Shown here piece after piece: positions 41,908 to 50,507 of a stretch of 54,581 bases of DNA. The stretch is from assembly GCA_964498125.1 (NCBI GenBank), contig CAZCGE010000095.1, positions 1 to 54,581 on the forward strand, written 5' to 3'. Origin of the DNA: CAMDBL01 sp964498125. Its GTDB lineage: Bacteria; Pseudomonadota; Alphaproteobacteria; Rhizobiales; Hyphomicrobiaceae. A program made the position numbers and the translations under genes. Position 1 is the stretch's first letter; each line of letters opens with the position of its first letter. Under the pieces are notes generated by a model that was given only the letters and a program-made list of their open reading frames with translations, did not search any database and was not told the origin of the DNA.

Positions 41908-43200
41908 ATGGCTGAGACCGGGGCGGCGAGCCCGCTCGAGCGGGTTGTGGCGCGCGTCGCCCACCTCGAGCGCGGTGAGTTGACAGCGCTGCTCGTCTCC
42001 TTCGCCTATTTCTTTCTCGTGCTGAGCGCCTACTACATCATCCGCCCCGTGCGCGATGAGATGGGCGTGGCGCTCGGACGCGACGCTCTTGAGAAGCTGT
42101 TCACCACCGTCTTTTTTGTCATGTTGGCGGCCGTGCCGCTGTACGGCTGGATCGTCTCGCACGTCGCGCGGCGTTTGATCGTGCCGGTGGTCTACCTGTT
42201 TTTCGTCGCCAATCTCTTGCTGTTCTGGTTGCTGCTCGGCGCCGGCGCGACGAGCCCCGCGCTGGCCGGCACTTTCTTCGTCTGGTCGAGCGTGTTCAAT
42301 CTGTTCGTGGTCTCGCTGTTTTGGATCACGATGTCGGACCTGTGGCACACCGACCAGGCCAAGCGGCTTTACGGCTTCATTGCCGCCGGCGGCAGCGCCG
42401 GTGCGCTGGCAGGCCCATTCCTGACCCAGAGCCTCGTTGGCTTGCTCGGCCCCAACAATCTGCTGCTGGTATCCGCGGCGCTGCTCGGTGCGGCGGCTGT
42501 CGCCGCCATGGCGCTGCGCCGGATCCTGGCCGCGGGAGTGGCCAGCGGCCTGCGCGCGGAGGAGGCGCCGCTCGGTCGCAATCTGCTGGCTGGCGCCATC
42601 AAGGTCTTCCAGTCGCCGTATCTGTTCCGCATCGCGCTCTGGGTGCTGCTCGCCAATCTGGTCTCGACCTATTTCTATCTTGAGCAATCGCGCATCGTCG
42701 GGGAAACCCTTACGGATCGCACCCAGCGCGTGCAGTTGTTCGCGCGCATCGACCTGGCTGTCAGCGTCATGACGATCCTGTCACAGATCTTCATCACGGG
42801 CCGCCTCCTGGAACGGCTGGGCGTGGGCATTGCGGCCGCCGCCGTGCCGGCGTTCGCGGTGCTCGGACTGATGGCGCTCATCGTGTCGCCGACCCTGGCC
42901 GTCGTCGTGACCGTCCTGGCGGTCGAGCGGGCGATCGGCTTTGCCTTCTCCAACCCGGCAATGAAAGTGCTCTACACAGTGGTGGAGCCCGAGGAAAAGT
43001 ACAAGGCGCAGAATTTCATCGATACCGTCGTGTTCCGCGGCGGCGATGCGGCATCGGGCTGGATGATCGGTGGGCTGTCCAAGGGCCTTGGCCTGGCTGC
43101 ACCCGCCATTGCCGCGCTGACCCTGCCATTGGCGGTGGCCTGGCTGATGTTGAGCTTCGTGCTCGGGCGTCAGCAGGCGGAGCTGGCGAAGAAAACCTGA
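41908..43200 (+). CDS. NTP/NDP-exchanger-like (Npt1/MFS) membrane transporter
   Basis: 430-aa membrane protein with about 12 helices. The opening ALLVSFAYFFLVLSAYYIIRPVRDEMG and the later segment KYKAQNFIDTVVFRGGDAASG are characteristic of the bacterial relatives of ATP/ADP translocases (Npt1/Npt2 family). In free-living bacteria these are not energy parasites, and their substrate is unknown; some are fused to HEAT or cyclic-nucleotide domains, which are lacking here. ATG 41908 follows GAGG by 8 bases. It is divergent from the enoyl-CoA hydratase and converges with tctC-like gene 1. Confidence 0.85.
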   Translation: MAETGAASPLERVVARVAHLERGELTALLVSFAYFFLVLSAYYIIRPVRDEMGVALGRDALEKLFTTVFFVMLAAVPLYGWIVSHVARRLIVPVVYLFFVANLLLFWLLLGAGATSPALAGTFFVWSSVFNLFVVSLFWITMSDLWHTDQAKRLYGFIAAGGSAGALAGPFLTQSLVGLLGPNNLLLVSAALLGAAAVAAMALRRILAAGVASGLRAEEAPLGRNLLAGAIKVFQSPYLFRIALWVLLANLVSTYFYLEQSRIVGETLTDRTQRVQLFARIDLAVSVMTILSQIFITGRLLERLGVGIAAAAVPAFAVLGLMALIVSPTLAVVVTVLAVERAIGFAFSNPAMKVLYTVVEPEEKYKAQNFIDTVVFRGGDAASGWMIGGLSKGLGLAAPAIAALTLPLAVAWLMLSFVLGRQQAELAKKT

Positions 43201-43216
43201 GCGGCTCTGATCGGAC

Positions 43217-43242
43217 GGGGTCAGACCCACGGGTCTGACCCC
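43217..43242. repeat. GTCAGACC-type palindrome, copy 1
   Basis: GGGGTCAGACCC and GGGTCTGACCCC are perfect 12-bp arms around AC, 17 bp after the transporter stop. No T-run follows. Related palindromes occur at 43300-43325, 44352-44382 and 44641-44665. Confidence 0.85.
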
Positions 43243-43299
43243 TTGGCCGGGCGAGATCGCGCCATTGCCAAAGAGGAGGCTGGCACCGTTGCAGGAGTA

Positions 43300-43325
43300 G
43301 GCGTCAGACCCGAGGGTCTGACGCC
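43300..43325. repeat. GTCAGACC-type palindrome, copy 2
   Basis: GGCGTCAGACC and GGTCTGACGCC are perfect 11-bp arms around CGAG, 10 bp after the stop of tctC-like gene 1 on the - strand. It forms a pair with copy 1 in the convergent intergenic region. Confidence 0.85.
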
Positions 43326-43334
43326 GCCCGGTGC

Positions 43335-44333
43335 TCACTCCTCCGCCGTGATCTTCAGCTCGGTGATGATGCGGCTGTGGCGCTCATGCTCGGAGCGCGC
43401 CCATGCGCGCGTTTCCGCGAGCGTCATCACCGGCGGCGGCATGAAGCCGATCCGGTCGATCGCCTGCTGGATGTCGGGCTGCTTCAAAGTTTCGGCGAGG
43501 GCGGCATGCCAGATGCGTTGAACCTCGGCCGGCACCGCCGACGGCGCCACCATGGTCTGCCACTGGGTCGAGCCGACGCCAGGATAGCCGAGTTCCGTGA
43601 GCGTCGGTACGTCCGGCAGGATGGCAAGCCGCTTTTCGGACGTCACCGCCAGCGGAATCACCTGCCCCGCCTTGATGAATTTCAAGGTCGAGGCCGGATT
43701 CGACCAGCTCAGTTGCGTGTCGCCGTTGATCAGGTCACGCTGGATCTGAGGCGCGCCGGCCTTAGTCGGCACATGGATCATGTCGATGCCGGTCTTCGAC
43801 GCCAGCACGGCGGTGTCGAACTGCTGGATTGAGCCGTGGCCGGCGCTCGAATAGCGGTACTTGCCGGGGTTGGCCTTCACCAGGGCGATGAACTCCTGGA
43901 ACGTCTTGACCGGGAAGTCCTTGGCCGTCGTCGCCATGTAGGTCGGCGCGTCGACGATGCGGCCGACGGTGGTCACATCCTTGGCGTAGTCGAGCTTCAT
44001 GCGAGCGGCGAGCAGGATCGGCGTCAGCCCGTTGGTCGAGACGTTGCCGATCATGACGGTGTGGCCGTCGGGCTTGGCGCGCATCATCTCCTCGATGGCG
44101 ATGATGCCCGAGGCGCCGACCTTGTTCTCGACCACGACACTGGCGTTGAAGTGCTTTTTCAGGTGCTCGGCGAAAACGCGGGCGCTGGTGTCGGTGGCGC
44201 CGCCCGGCCCGTAGGGCACCAGGATGCGGATCGCCTCGGTCGGGAATTTCGTCTGGGCGCTGGACGGGCTGGCTTGTCCGCCGATCACCAAGCCGACGCA
44301 TGCGGCCAGAAGGCGGATAGCTGCGTGATGCAT
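43335..44333 (-). CDS. TctC/Bug-family solute-binding protein 1
   Basis: 332-aa periplasmic binding protein with a signal peptide of about 28 residues (LLAACVGLVIGGQASPSSAQ). The mature N-terminus FPTEAIRILVPYGPGGATDTSARV and the segment VVENKVGASGIIAIEEMMRAKPDGHTVMIG are the Bug signature. It is closely similar along its whole length to the next gene upstream on the strand, ending in the same TELKI(T/V)AEE, so it arose by duplication. No tctA/tctB is adjacent; it may work with permeases elsewhere or as a sensor. GGAG lies 8 bases before the ATG. Confidence 0.9.
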   Translation of the reverse strand: MHHAAIRLLAACVGLVIGGQASPSSAQTKFPTEAIRILVPYGPGGATDTSARVFAEHLKKHFNASVVVENKVGASGIIAIEEMMRAKPDGHTVMIGNVSTNGLTPILLAARMKLDYAKDVTTVGRIVDAPTYMATTAKDFPVKTFQEFIALVKANPGKYRYSSAGHGSIQQFDTAVLASKTGIDMIHVPTKAGAPQIQRDLINGDTQLSWSNPASTLKFIKAGQVIPLAVTSEKRLAILPDVPTLTELGYPGVGSTQWQTMVAPSAVPAEVQRIWHAALAETLKQPDIQQAIDRIGFMPPPVMTLAETRAWARSEHERHSRIITELKITAEE

Positions 44334-44351
44334 CTCGGTTCTCCATCGGAC

Positions 44352-44382
44352 GGGGTCAGACCCTCGAGACCCTCGGGTCTGA
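44352..44382. repeat. GTCAGACC-type palindrome, copy 3
   Basis: TCAGACCC (44356-44363) and GGGTCTGA (44375-44382) pair around an 11-base centre, with the left side extended as GGGG. It lies 19 bp upstream of the start of tctC-like gene 1. Beyond it, to 44640, the 260 bp hold no gene; an AT-rich inverted sequence (TGTAACGTTATAACA) near 44461 may be part of a promoter or operator. Confidence 0.7.
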
Positions 44383-44640
44383 AACGAATGAAACGCGCCA
44401 AGACCTCGGTACCGGGCAAACTTCCCATGTCCGCCCAAGCACATTGCCCTGCCTTTTGCATGTAACGTTATAACATTGCACCGCAGAAGGCAGGGTCTGC
44501 GGTTACATCGGCGGGCGACGGCTTTCGTCATCGAGGGGCAGCGCAGCTGGTGAGCGGCTGACCCCTTGCTTGTGCGATCGCTCTCCATCCGCGGTCGCAA
44601 CCGCGCTGGCGGACCAACCGCGGCGACGTTGTGCTCCCGA

Positions 44641-44665
44641 GGGGTCAGACGCAAGCGTCTGCCCC
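44641..44665. repeat. GTCAGACC-type palindrome, copy 4
   Basis: GGGGTCAGACGC and GCGTCTGCCCC pair around AA with one bulged T. It lies 8 bp downstream of the stop of tctC-like gene 2. Compensating changes against copies 1-3 (ACGC/GCGT in place of ACCC/GGGT) show that pairing is kept. Confidence 0.75.
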
Positions 44666-44672
44666 CGTCCGC

Positions 44673-45674
44673 TCACTCCTCGGCGACGATCTTCAGCTCG
44701 GTGATGATCTTCTTGTAGCGGCCGAACTCGCCATTGAACCAGGCCTGGTTGCCGGCCACGGACGTCTGCTTCGGCTGCATGAAACCGACGCGGGTCATCT
44801 GCTCCTGCATGGCCGGCGTGCTCCAGGCCTGGGCGACGGCCTTGTAGATCGCCTCCAAGGTCTCCTTCGGCACGGCGGTCGGCGCGATCAGCGTCTGCCA
44901 CTGCACCGAGCCGACGTCGGGCAGGCCGAGCTCGGTGAACGTCGGCACGTTGGGAAACTGCTTCAGCCGTTCGGCGCCGACCACGGCCAGCGCCCGCATC
45001 TGCCCGGCCTCGACGAACTTGCCCGACGAGGCCGGCGTGCCCCAGGTGATCTGCGTGTCGCCGGAGATCATATCCCGGTTCATCTGCGCGGCGCCGGCCT
45101 TGGTCGGGATATGAATGAGATCGATGCCAGTCCGGCTGGCCAGCACGGCAGTGTCGACCTGCTGCACCGAGCCATGGCCCGCGCTCGAGTACTTGAGCTT
45201 GCCGGGCCGCTCCTTGGCATAGGCGATGAACTCCTGGAACGTCTGTGGCGGGAAGTCCTTCATGGTGGCGAGCAGATAGACCGGCCCGTCGGCGACACGG
45301 GCAACGATCGTCACGTCCTTCTCGTAGTCGAGCTTGCCGAGCTTGTGCTTCAGGATGATCGGCGTCAGGCCATTGGTCGAGACATTGCCGACCATCAGCG
45401 TGTGCCCGTCCGGCTTGGCGCGCATCATCTCCTCGAGCGCGATGATGCCGGAGGCGCCGACCTTGTTCTCGACGACGATATCGGCGCCCCAGATCGGCTT
45501 CAGATGCTCGACCAGGATGCGCGTCGAGACGTCGGTCGCCCCGCCCGGCGCGTAGGGCACGACGAAGCGGACCGGGCCGGATGGGAACTTCGTTTGCGCG
45601 CTGGCGCCGGCCGCACCGGCGACCGCCGCCAGCAGCGCCACGGCCATGGTCCAAAACAGCCTCGGGCCCTTCAT
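44673..45674 (-). CDS. TctC/Bug-family solute-binding protein 2
   Basis: 333 aa with a signal peptide of about 26 residues (VALLAAVAGAAGASAQ). The mature N-terminus FPSGPVRFVVPYAPGGATDVSTRI, followed by VVENKVGASGIIALEEMMRAKPDGHTLMVG, marks it as a Bug protein and a close paralogue of gene 1. Such proteins bind di- and tricarboxylates or aromatic acids through the Pro-Gly-Gly loop. GGGAGAG precedes the ATG. It lies downstream of two MBL-fold genes on the same strand, with a REP-like palindrome between. Confidence 0.92.
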   Translation of the reverse strand: MKGPRLFWTMAVALLAAVAGAAGASAQTKFPSGPVRFVVPYAPGGATDVSTRILVEHLKPIWGADIVVENKVGASGIIALEEMMRAKPDGHTLMVGNVSTNGLTPIILKHKLGKLDYEKDVTIVARVADGPVYLLATMKDFPPQTFQEFIAYAKERPGKLKYSSAGHGSVQQVDTAVLASRTGIDLIHIPTKAGAAQMNRDMISGDTQITWGTPASSGKFVEAGQMRALAVVGAERLKQFPNVPTFTELGLPDVGSVQWQTLIAPTAVPKETLEAIYKAVAQAWSTPAMQEQMTRVGFMQPKQTSVAGNQAWFNGEFGRYKKIITELKIVAEE

Positions 45675-45758
45675 GTGCTCTCTCCCTTTGAGTGACTGCT
45701 CCGCGCCTCGTGGGCGGGAGCCTGATTGTGAATGCGATTCTGGGGCACGTCGGCAGCC

Positions 45759-45857
45759 GTAGGTTGGGTTGAGCGCCCTGCACTTGCGCGAAGCCCAACG
45801 ACGCCGTTGCTGCGCGTTGGGCTTCGCTGCGCAAGCGCTCCGCTCAGCCCAACCTAC
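45759..45857. repeat. REP-like nested palindrome
   Basis: GTAGGTTGGGTTGAGCG (45759-45775) pairs with CGCTCAGCCCAACCTAC (45841-45857) with one mismatch. An inner pair (TTGCGCGAAGCCCAACG with CGTTGGGCTTCGCTGCGCAA) extends the hairpin. It lies between the MBL-fold gene stop at 45864 and tctC-like gene 2. Such GTAGGTTGGG elements are widespread in intergenic DNA of related alphaproteobacteria. Confidence 0.88.
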
Positions 45858-45863
45858 AGCCGC

Positions 45864-46736
45864 TCAACCGTGTGCCGGCACGACTTTCTGACCCGGCGCC
45901 GGGCCAGCAAATTCCGAGGCCGCCTTCTGCACCTCCTCGAACTTGCCCTCGCCCGAAAGCAGCCCCTCGCGGATTTTAGGCCAGGTCTTGGCGAGATCGG
46001 TGACGGGCAGCCCGTGGCTCGGGGCCACGATCTTCACGTCCAGCGCCTTGATCTGCCATTCGATGCGCTCGACATAGCGCTCCATGTCCACGAACGTGGT
46101 CCAGAACAGCGCGCGCTCCTGGAACACCGCGCAGACGTCGACGAGGTCGAGCGAGATCGCCTCCTCGGCGACCATGCCGCAGTGGCCGTCCCAGTGGTAA
46201 TGGCTGTAGGCGAAACCGTCGCCGACGAATATGCAGTGGGTCTTGGTGTCGAAGCCCCAGTAGGTCGTTCGCAGATCACGCACGACGGGCTCGACCGCCT
46301 GGAACTCGCGCCCGCCGAGATCGACGCCCTCGCCCTCGCGCAGGAAGCGCATCCGGTGCGCGTGCTGCGGGAAGGCCATGTGGAAGTCGCTGACGTCGCC
46401 GACGATCTGGATGTCGGGATATTTGGCCAGCACGCGGCCGAGCCCGCCCGAGTGCGGCGTCTCCTGATGCGTCAGGAACAAGTACTTGAGCGGTATGCCA
46501 GGGCTTTTCGCCAGCACGTGCTCGATGTGCTTCTCGATGACGGGGAAGTCCTTCGGGTGCCCGGTGTCGCACAGGATCGCGGCCGTCTCGCCCACCACCA
46601 TGTGAGCGGCGTTATAGCCATGGTAGACCTTGCCCTTGAAGTGCTGCTCGAGGCAGTCACCCATCCACCACACGCCCGGAGCGATCTCGCGCGGCATCGG
46701 CCGCTTACTGACGACTTGCGGGGTTCCATCGTTCAT
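45864..46736 (-). CDS. Atypical metallo-beta-lactamase-fold hydrolase A
   Basis: 290 aa. MBL fold elements are seen: PGVWWMGDCLEQHF, VVGETAAILCDTGHP (Asp-Thr-Gly strand turn), YLFLTHQETPHSGGLG in place of the HxHxDH motif, VGDGFAYSHYHWDGH, and a late SHGLPV. The metal motif is HQETPHSG, nearer to the H-x-E pattern of flavodiiron-type MBL domains than to hydrolases such as glyoxalase II. It may bind iron or work as an oxidoreductase or lyase; this is inference. AGGAGGGA precedes the ATG. The neighbouring MBL gene ends 17 bp away on the same strand. Confidence 0.82.
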   Translation of the reverse strand: MNDGTPQVVSKRPMPREIAPGVWWMGDCLEQHFKGKVYHGYNAAHMVVGETAAILCDTGHPKDFPVIEKHIEHVLAKSPGIPLKYLFLTHQETPHSGGLGRVLAKYPDIQIVGDVSDFHMAFPQHAHRMRFLREGEGVDLGGREFQAVEPVVRDLRTTYWGFDTKTHCIFVGDGFAYSHYHWDGHCGMVAEEAISLDLVDVCAVFQERALFWTTFVDMERYVERIEWQIKALDVKIVAPSHGLPVTDLAKTWPKIREGLLSGEGKFEEVQKAASEFAGPAPGQKVVPAHG

Positions 46737-46752
46737 CTCTAATCCCTCCTCA

Positions 46753-47619
46753 TCAGCGCTCGAGATCGCGCGAGACATACTGGCCCTTGACCTTGCTGCG
46801 GTCGAGTGCGCCCAGCACCTCGTCGAGCACGTTGAACTGCGTCTCCACCGCCTTGCGACCCTTCAGGATCGTGCCGTAGCCAGGGCAGATGGCCTGGATG
46901 TCGTACTTTTCGAACACCTCGCGCACGCCCTTGCGCAGCGGCTCGCAGCTGGCGCCTTCCAGCCACCAGTAGCGCGTGTTGAGCAGGAACGAGCGCACGA
47001 ACGCGTTGGTGGTGACGCCGTCGTCGCCGTCGATCAGCCAGGGGCCATCCGCCTTGTTGCTCCACACGTGCGTGAACATGTCGGAGGAGAATAGGATCTT
47101 GGTGGTCTTGTCGTAGATCCAGGTGGTGTTGATCAGCCGGATCGGCGCGGTGAAGCCGACCATCGGCCGGCGGCCGACGCCGCTGGGATCGAGCGCCAGC
47201 TCGCCGCGCATCACCTTGGTCTCGATGTCGGGCAGCTTGCGGTCGGGCTGCACGCTCTCGAAATCGAGCCACAGCAGCACGTCGAGCGCCGGCGAGTAGC
47301 ACTGCTTGACGTTGAACACGCGGCTGATGGCGAGCGCGTTGCCGACCGACATGAACTCGTTGATGCGCAACGGGAAGAGGGCCAGCGGCGTCTTGCGGTC
47401 GACCACCTGGTCGAGTTGCGAGATGATGCTCTTTTCGTGGGCAAAGTAGCCCGTATCGAGCATATAGGCGCCTTCCGGCTCCTTCAGCACGTAGCAGTTG
47501 GACGAGGAAAAACCGCGCGCCTTCTCCGGGTAGGCGCTGAGCCGGCCGTCGAGGGGCAGCGAATTGTGCAGACAGTAGACTTTGTTCTTCACAACTTCGG
47601 TAATACTGCTCGATGTCAT
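46753..47619 (-). CDS. Atypical metallo-beta-lactamase-fold protein B
   Basis: 288 aa. The N-terminal strands GFSSSNCYVLKEPEGAYMLDTGYF and the later ILFSSDMFTHVWSN and AICPGYGTILKG follow the MBL fold. The first metal motif is replaced by FPLRINEFMSVGNA, which lacks the His-x-His-x-Asp-His cluster. The Glu/Asn pattern again suggests the diiron, oxygen-binding MBL branch, or a protein that has lost its metals. It is the first gene of a unit with MBL A and the TctC-like genes. AGGAAC lies 7 bases before the ATG. A divergent MFS transporter lies 298 bp upstream, with no other gene in that gap. Confidence 0.8.
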   Translation of the reverse strand: MTSSSITEVVKNKVYCLHNSLPLDGRLSAYPEKARGFSSSNCYVLKEPEGAYMLDTGYFAHEKSIISQLDQVVDRKTPLALFPLRINEFMSVGNALAISRVFNVKQCYSPALDVLLWLDFESVQPDRKLPDIETKVMRGELALDPSGVGRRPMVGFTAPIRLINTTWIYDKTTKILFSSDMFTHVWSNKADGPWLIDGDDGVTTNAFVRSFLLNTRYWWLEGASCEPLRKGVREVFEKYDIQAICPGYGTILKGRKAVETQFNVLDEVLGALDRSKVKGQYVSRDLER

Positions 47620-47917
47620 GCGAATGTTCCTGGGTTTCGTCCCTGACGGTGTGTCTTGCTCGTAGGCGTGTCCGGCGGCCCGACCGGTCGCCGGGCTTTT
47701 GCCGCACCATATGACGGGAAACCTGACACCGCCACGCCGGAAACGTCAACGGCCGACATCGGCGTCTGACATGCGCGTCTGGCGCATACCACGCCCGTCC
47801 GGCACGATTTTGCCCTGCGCGAACCGGCAATTGTCTGGTATCGGGTTCGCCGTTCGCCCCACTTGGCGATAACGATTTGCTCTCAAACACCCACCTCGAG
47901 CCGCCGAGTTTCCAATC

Positions 47918-49117
47918 ATGGTCTTCGACATCCAGCGCCGCAACGTGGCCCTGCTCGCCATCTGCCAGGGTTTTTTCATGTCGCTGCAGAGCATGGCCGC
48001 CGCCACCACGCCGCTGGCCGCGCACATGCTGCTCGGCGCCGACAAGACCATGGCCACGTTTCCGATCTTCCTGATGCAGGTCGGCATCATGGCGACGACG
48101 ATTCCCGCCTCCTACCTGATGGCGTGGATCGGGCGGCGCAATGGCTTCGTGGTCGGCGCGGTGTCCGGCGCGATCTCGGGCCTCGTCTCGGTGGCGGCCA
48201 TTTACCTGCGCAGCTTCGAGCTGCTGTGCCTGGGCTCCTTTCTGCAGGGCGCAGCGGCCGCCTTCGCCTGGTATTTCCGCTTCGCCGCCGCTGATTCCGC
48301 CACGCCCGCCTACCGCGCCAAGGCCATCTCGCTGGTGATGGCCGGCGGCGTCGTCGCCGGTATCCTCGGGCCGCAGACGGCGAAATGGGCGGTCGACTGG
48401 CTGTCGCCCATGACGTTCGCCGGCATCTACGTCATGGTCACGGTCTATTCCGTCGTCGTCATGGCCTTCGTGCAGGGCTTGCGCATCCCGACGCTGACGG
48501 CAGCCGAGCAGGCCGAAGGTGGCCGGCCGTTGCGTGAGATCATCCGCCAGCCGGCCTATGTCGTGGCGCTGACCGCCTCGATGTTCGGCTATGGCGTGAT
48601 GACGCTCGTCATGTCGGCGACGCCGCTGGCCATGCTCGCCTGCGGCTTCAAGTTCGCCGACAGTGCCACGGTGATCCAGGCGCACGTCGTCGCCATGTTC
48701 CTGCCCTCATTCTTCACCGGGCACCTGATCGCCCGGTTCGGCGTGCTGCCGATCATCATTACCGGCGCGCTGATCCAGGTCGGCTGCGCCGTGATCAACC
48801 TGTCCGGCATCGAATTCATGAATTTCCTGATCGCCAACGCGCTGGTCGGCCTGGGATGGAACTTCACCTATGTCGGCGGCACGACGCTGCTGACCACGAC
48901 CTACCGGCCGGCCGAGCGCGCCAAGGTGCAGGCGAGCCACGATTTCGTCGTCTACGCCACCACCGCCACCGCCGCCGGCCTGTCCGGCGTGCTGCAGGCC
49001 AAAGCCGGCTGGACCGTGATCAATTATTCGGCGCTGCCGCTGATGGCGATCGTGATGCTGGCGGCCACCTGGCTGTTGCTGCGCCAGCGGCGGGGCACGC
49101 AGACCGTGGCGAGCTAA
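47918..49117 (+). CDS. MFS transporter
   Basis: 399 aa, about 12 helices. The first half carries AWIGRRNGFVVGAVSGAISG (helix 2-3 loop) and the second half HLIARFGVLPIIITGALIQVG. A Tyr-rich segment, GLGWNFTYVGGTTLLTTTYRPAERAKVQ, near residues 310-340 is typical of the YfcJ/RutG-like drug:H+ group. Substrate unknown. The ribosome site is weak. It is divergent from MBL-fold gene B, so export of the product or import of the substrate of those enzymes is possible. Confidence 0.88.
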   Translation: MVFDIQRRNVALLAICQGFFMSLQSMAAATTPLAAHMLLGADKTMATFPIFLMQVGIMATTIPASYLMAWIGRRNGFVVGAVSGAISGLVSVAAIYLRSFELLCLGSFLQGAAAAFAWYFRFAAADSATPAYRAKAISLVMAGGVVAGILGPQTAKWAVDWLSPMTFAGIYVMVTVYSVVVMAFVQGLRIPTLTAAEQAEGGRPLREIIRQPAYVVALTASMFGYGVMTLVMSATPLAMLACGFKFADSATVIQAHVVAMFLPSFFTGHLIARFGVLPIIITGALIQVGCAVINLSGIEFMNFLIANALVGLGWNFTYVGGTTLLTTTYRPAERAKVQASHDFVVYATTATAAGLSGVLQAKAGWTVINYSALPLMAIVMLAATWLLLRQRRGTQTVAS

Positions 49118-49169
49118 ACTCGAGCGTCCAATTTCAGCACGCTCATGGCATCGCCGCGCTCCAACCATG

Positions 49170-49985
49170 TCAGGCGGTGGCTTGGGTCGGAACGGACACA
49201 CGCACCGCCGCGGCAGCCGGTGTTGCCTGCCGCCGGCCCGCCGTTTGCCAGGACAACGTGCGCCGCTCCACCCAGCGCGCCAGGGCATCGAAGGCGATCG
49301 ACAGCACCAGGATCAACACGATGCCGCCGAACACGCGCGCGCTGTCGAGGATGGTGCGGTTGCGCGTGACGATGTAGCCGATGCCAGCCGCCGATGTCAG
49401 CATCTCGGCGACGACGACGCCGATGATGGTCAGCGCGCCGCCGAGCCTGAGCCCCGCCAGCACCGTCGGGATCGAGGCCGGGATGATGACGCGGGTGATC
49501 TGCTGGGCCCAGGTGGCGCCCATGCTGCGCGCCGCCAGCAGATACTGCGGATCGATGGTCTGGATGCCGGCCGCGGTCGACAGCATGACGGGGAAGAAGC
49601 CGTAGATGCCGGCGAAGGCGATCTTGGATTCGGAACCGATGCCGAACCAGGCGGTGAACACGGGATAGAGGATGACGATCGGTACAGCATAGAGGCTGGA
49701 AAACACCGGCAGCAGCAGGTTGCGCAGATGCGCGATGCCGCCGACGAGGGCGCCGAACAGGATGCCGCAACCGCAGGCGATCAGCATCGCCAGCGCCACC
49801 TCATAGAGCGTGACGAGCAGCGCATGGGCATAGATCCAGCGGTCCGCCACCAGCACCGTCAGCGTCGATGACAGCGACGGCAGGAATAGCTCGGGAATGA
49901 TGCCCGTGCGCGGCACCAGCTCCCACGCCACCAGCAGCGCCAGGACGATCAGCTTGCGCATGGTGGCAGGTTCGGGCCAGCGCAT
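49170..49985 (-). CDS. ABC transporter permease (SsuC/TauC type), orphan
   Basis: 271-aa permease with six helices. The EAA loop (PQYLLAARSMGATWAQQITRVIIPASIPTVLAGLR) lies near residues 138-172. It belongs to the same family as the permease at 18799, but the ATPase and binding protein are not next to it in this window. The start ATG 49985 has GGAG about 11 bases upstream. It may cooperate with components encoded elsewhere or be what is left of an operon, since the DNA beyond its 5' end is gene-poor. Confidence 0.87.
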   Translation of the reverse strand: MRWPEPATMRKLIVLALLVAWELVPRTGIIPELFLPSLSSTLTVLVADRWIYAHALLVTLYEVALAMLIACGCGILFGALVGGIAHLRNLLLPVFSSLYAVPIVILYPVFTAWFGIGSESKIAFAGIYGFFPVMLSTAAGIQTIDPQYLLAARSMGATWAQQITRVIIPASIPTVLAGLRLGGALTIIGVVVAEMLTSAAGIGYIVTRNRTILDSARVFGGIVLILVLSIAFDALARWVERRTLSWQTAGRRQATPAAAAVRVSVPTQATA

Positions 49986-50507
49986 GGGTGTCAACGCTCC
50001 TTTTGCGTCGCGGCCTTGTCGGGGAGGATCGCGGCAAGCCATCCTATAGCAGAAGCGCATGAAATAGGGACAGCCACCACGCGTGCCGGTAGGGCGCAAG
50101 AGGCCTTCGCGTATTGCGCCGGATCTGTGCTCATCGCACCAAGACGCACGCGATTGCGTATTTCAGGCATGGCAACGGCGCGGTCCAGCCCGCATATTTT
50201 TACTTAGTTTCTTGACGATGGCGTGCCCATCGCGCCGATTCCGCCCGACCGAGGCCATGGTTGTCCCACGAGGCAGGCCAGGCCGACGCTCGCGCCGGCG
50301 CGGGGTGTCCAGAGCGAACGCTGGCACTCGATACACAACTCCAACCAGCCAAAGGCCACGCAGCTGCATTCGCTGGCGCCCCTCAGCCATCGATACAACG
50401 GCGCATGACCGGCCCTTGTCCGGCTCGATCAGACTGTTCTTGCTCGACCTTTGCCGAGCCCAGGCGCGGACCACGGCGTGCAGGGCCAAACCTCCGGCGC
50501 TGCCGCC
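49986..50507. other. Gene-poor stretch
   Basis: About 520 bp with no recognisable gene. ORFs of 60-180 codons overlap on both strands but have no family resemblance or start signals. A short AT-rich run (TATTTTTACTTAGTTTC) sits near 50198. Confidence 0.4.

Noticed and set aside
43217..43325. Palindromes as bidirectional terminators for the converging genes
   Set aside because: Stable stems are present but there are no T-runs on either side, so I list them as repeats rather than terminators.
46739..48685. 648-codon ORF on the - strand
   Set aside because: Shadow of the MFS transporter and the MBL gene; compositionally biased with no motif.
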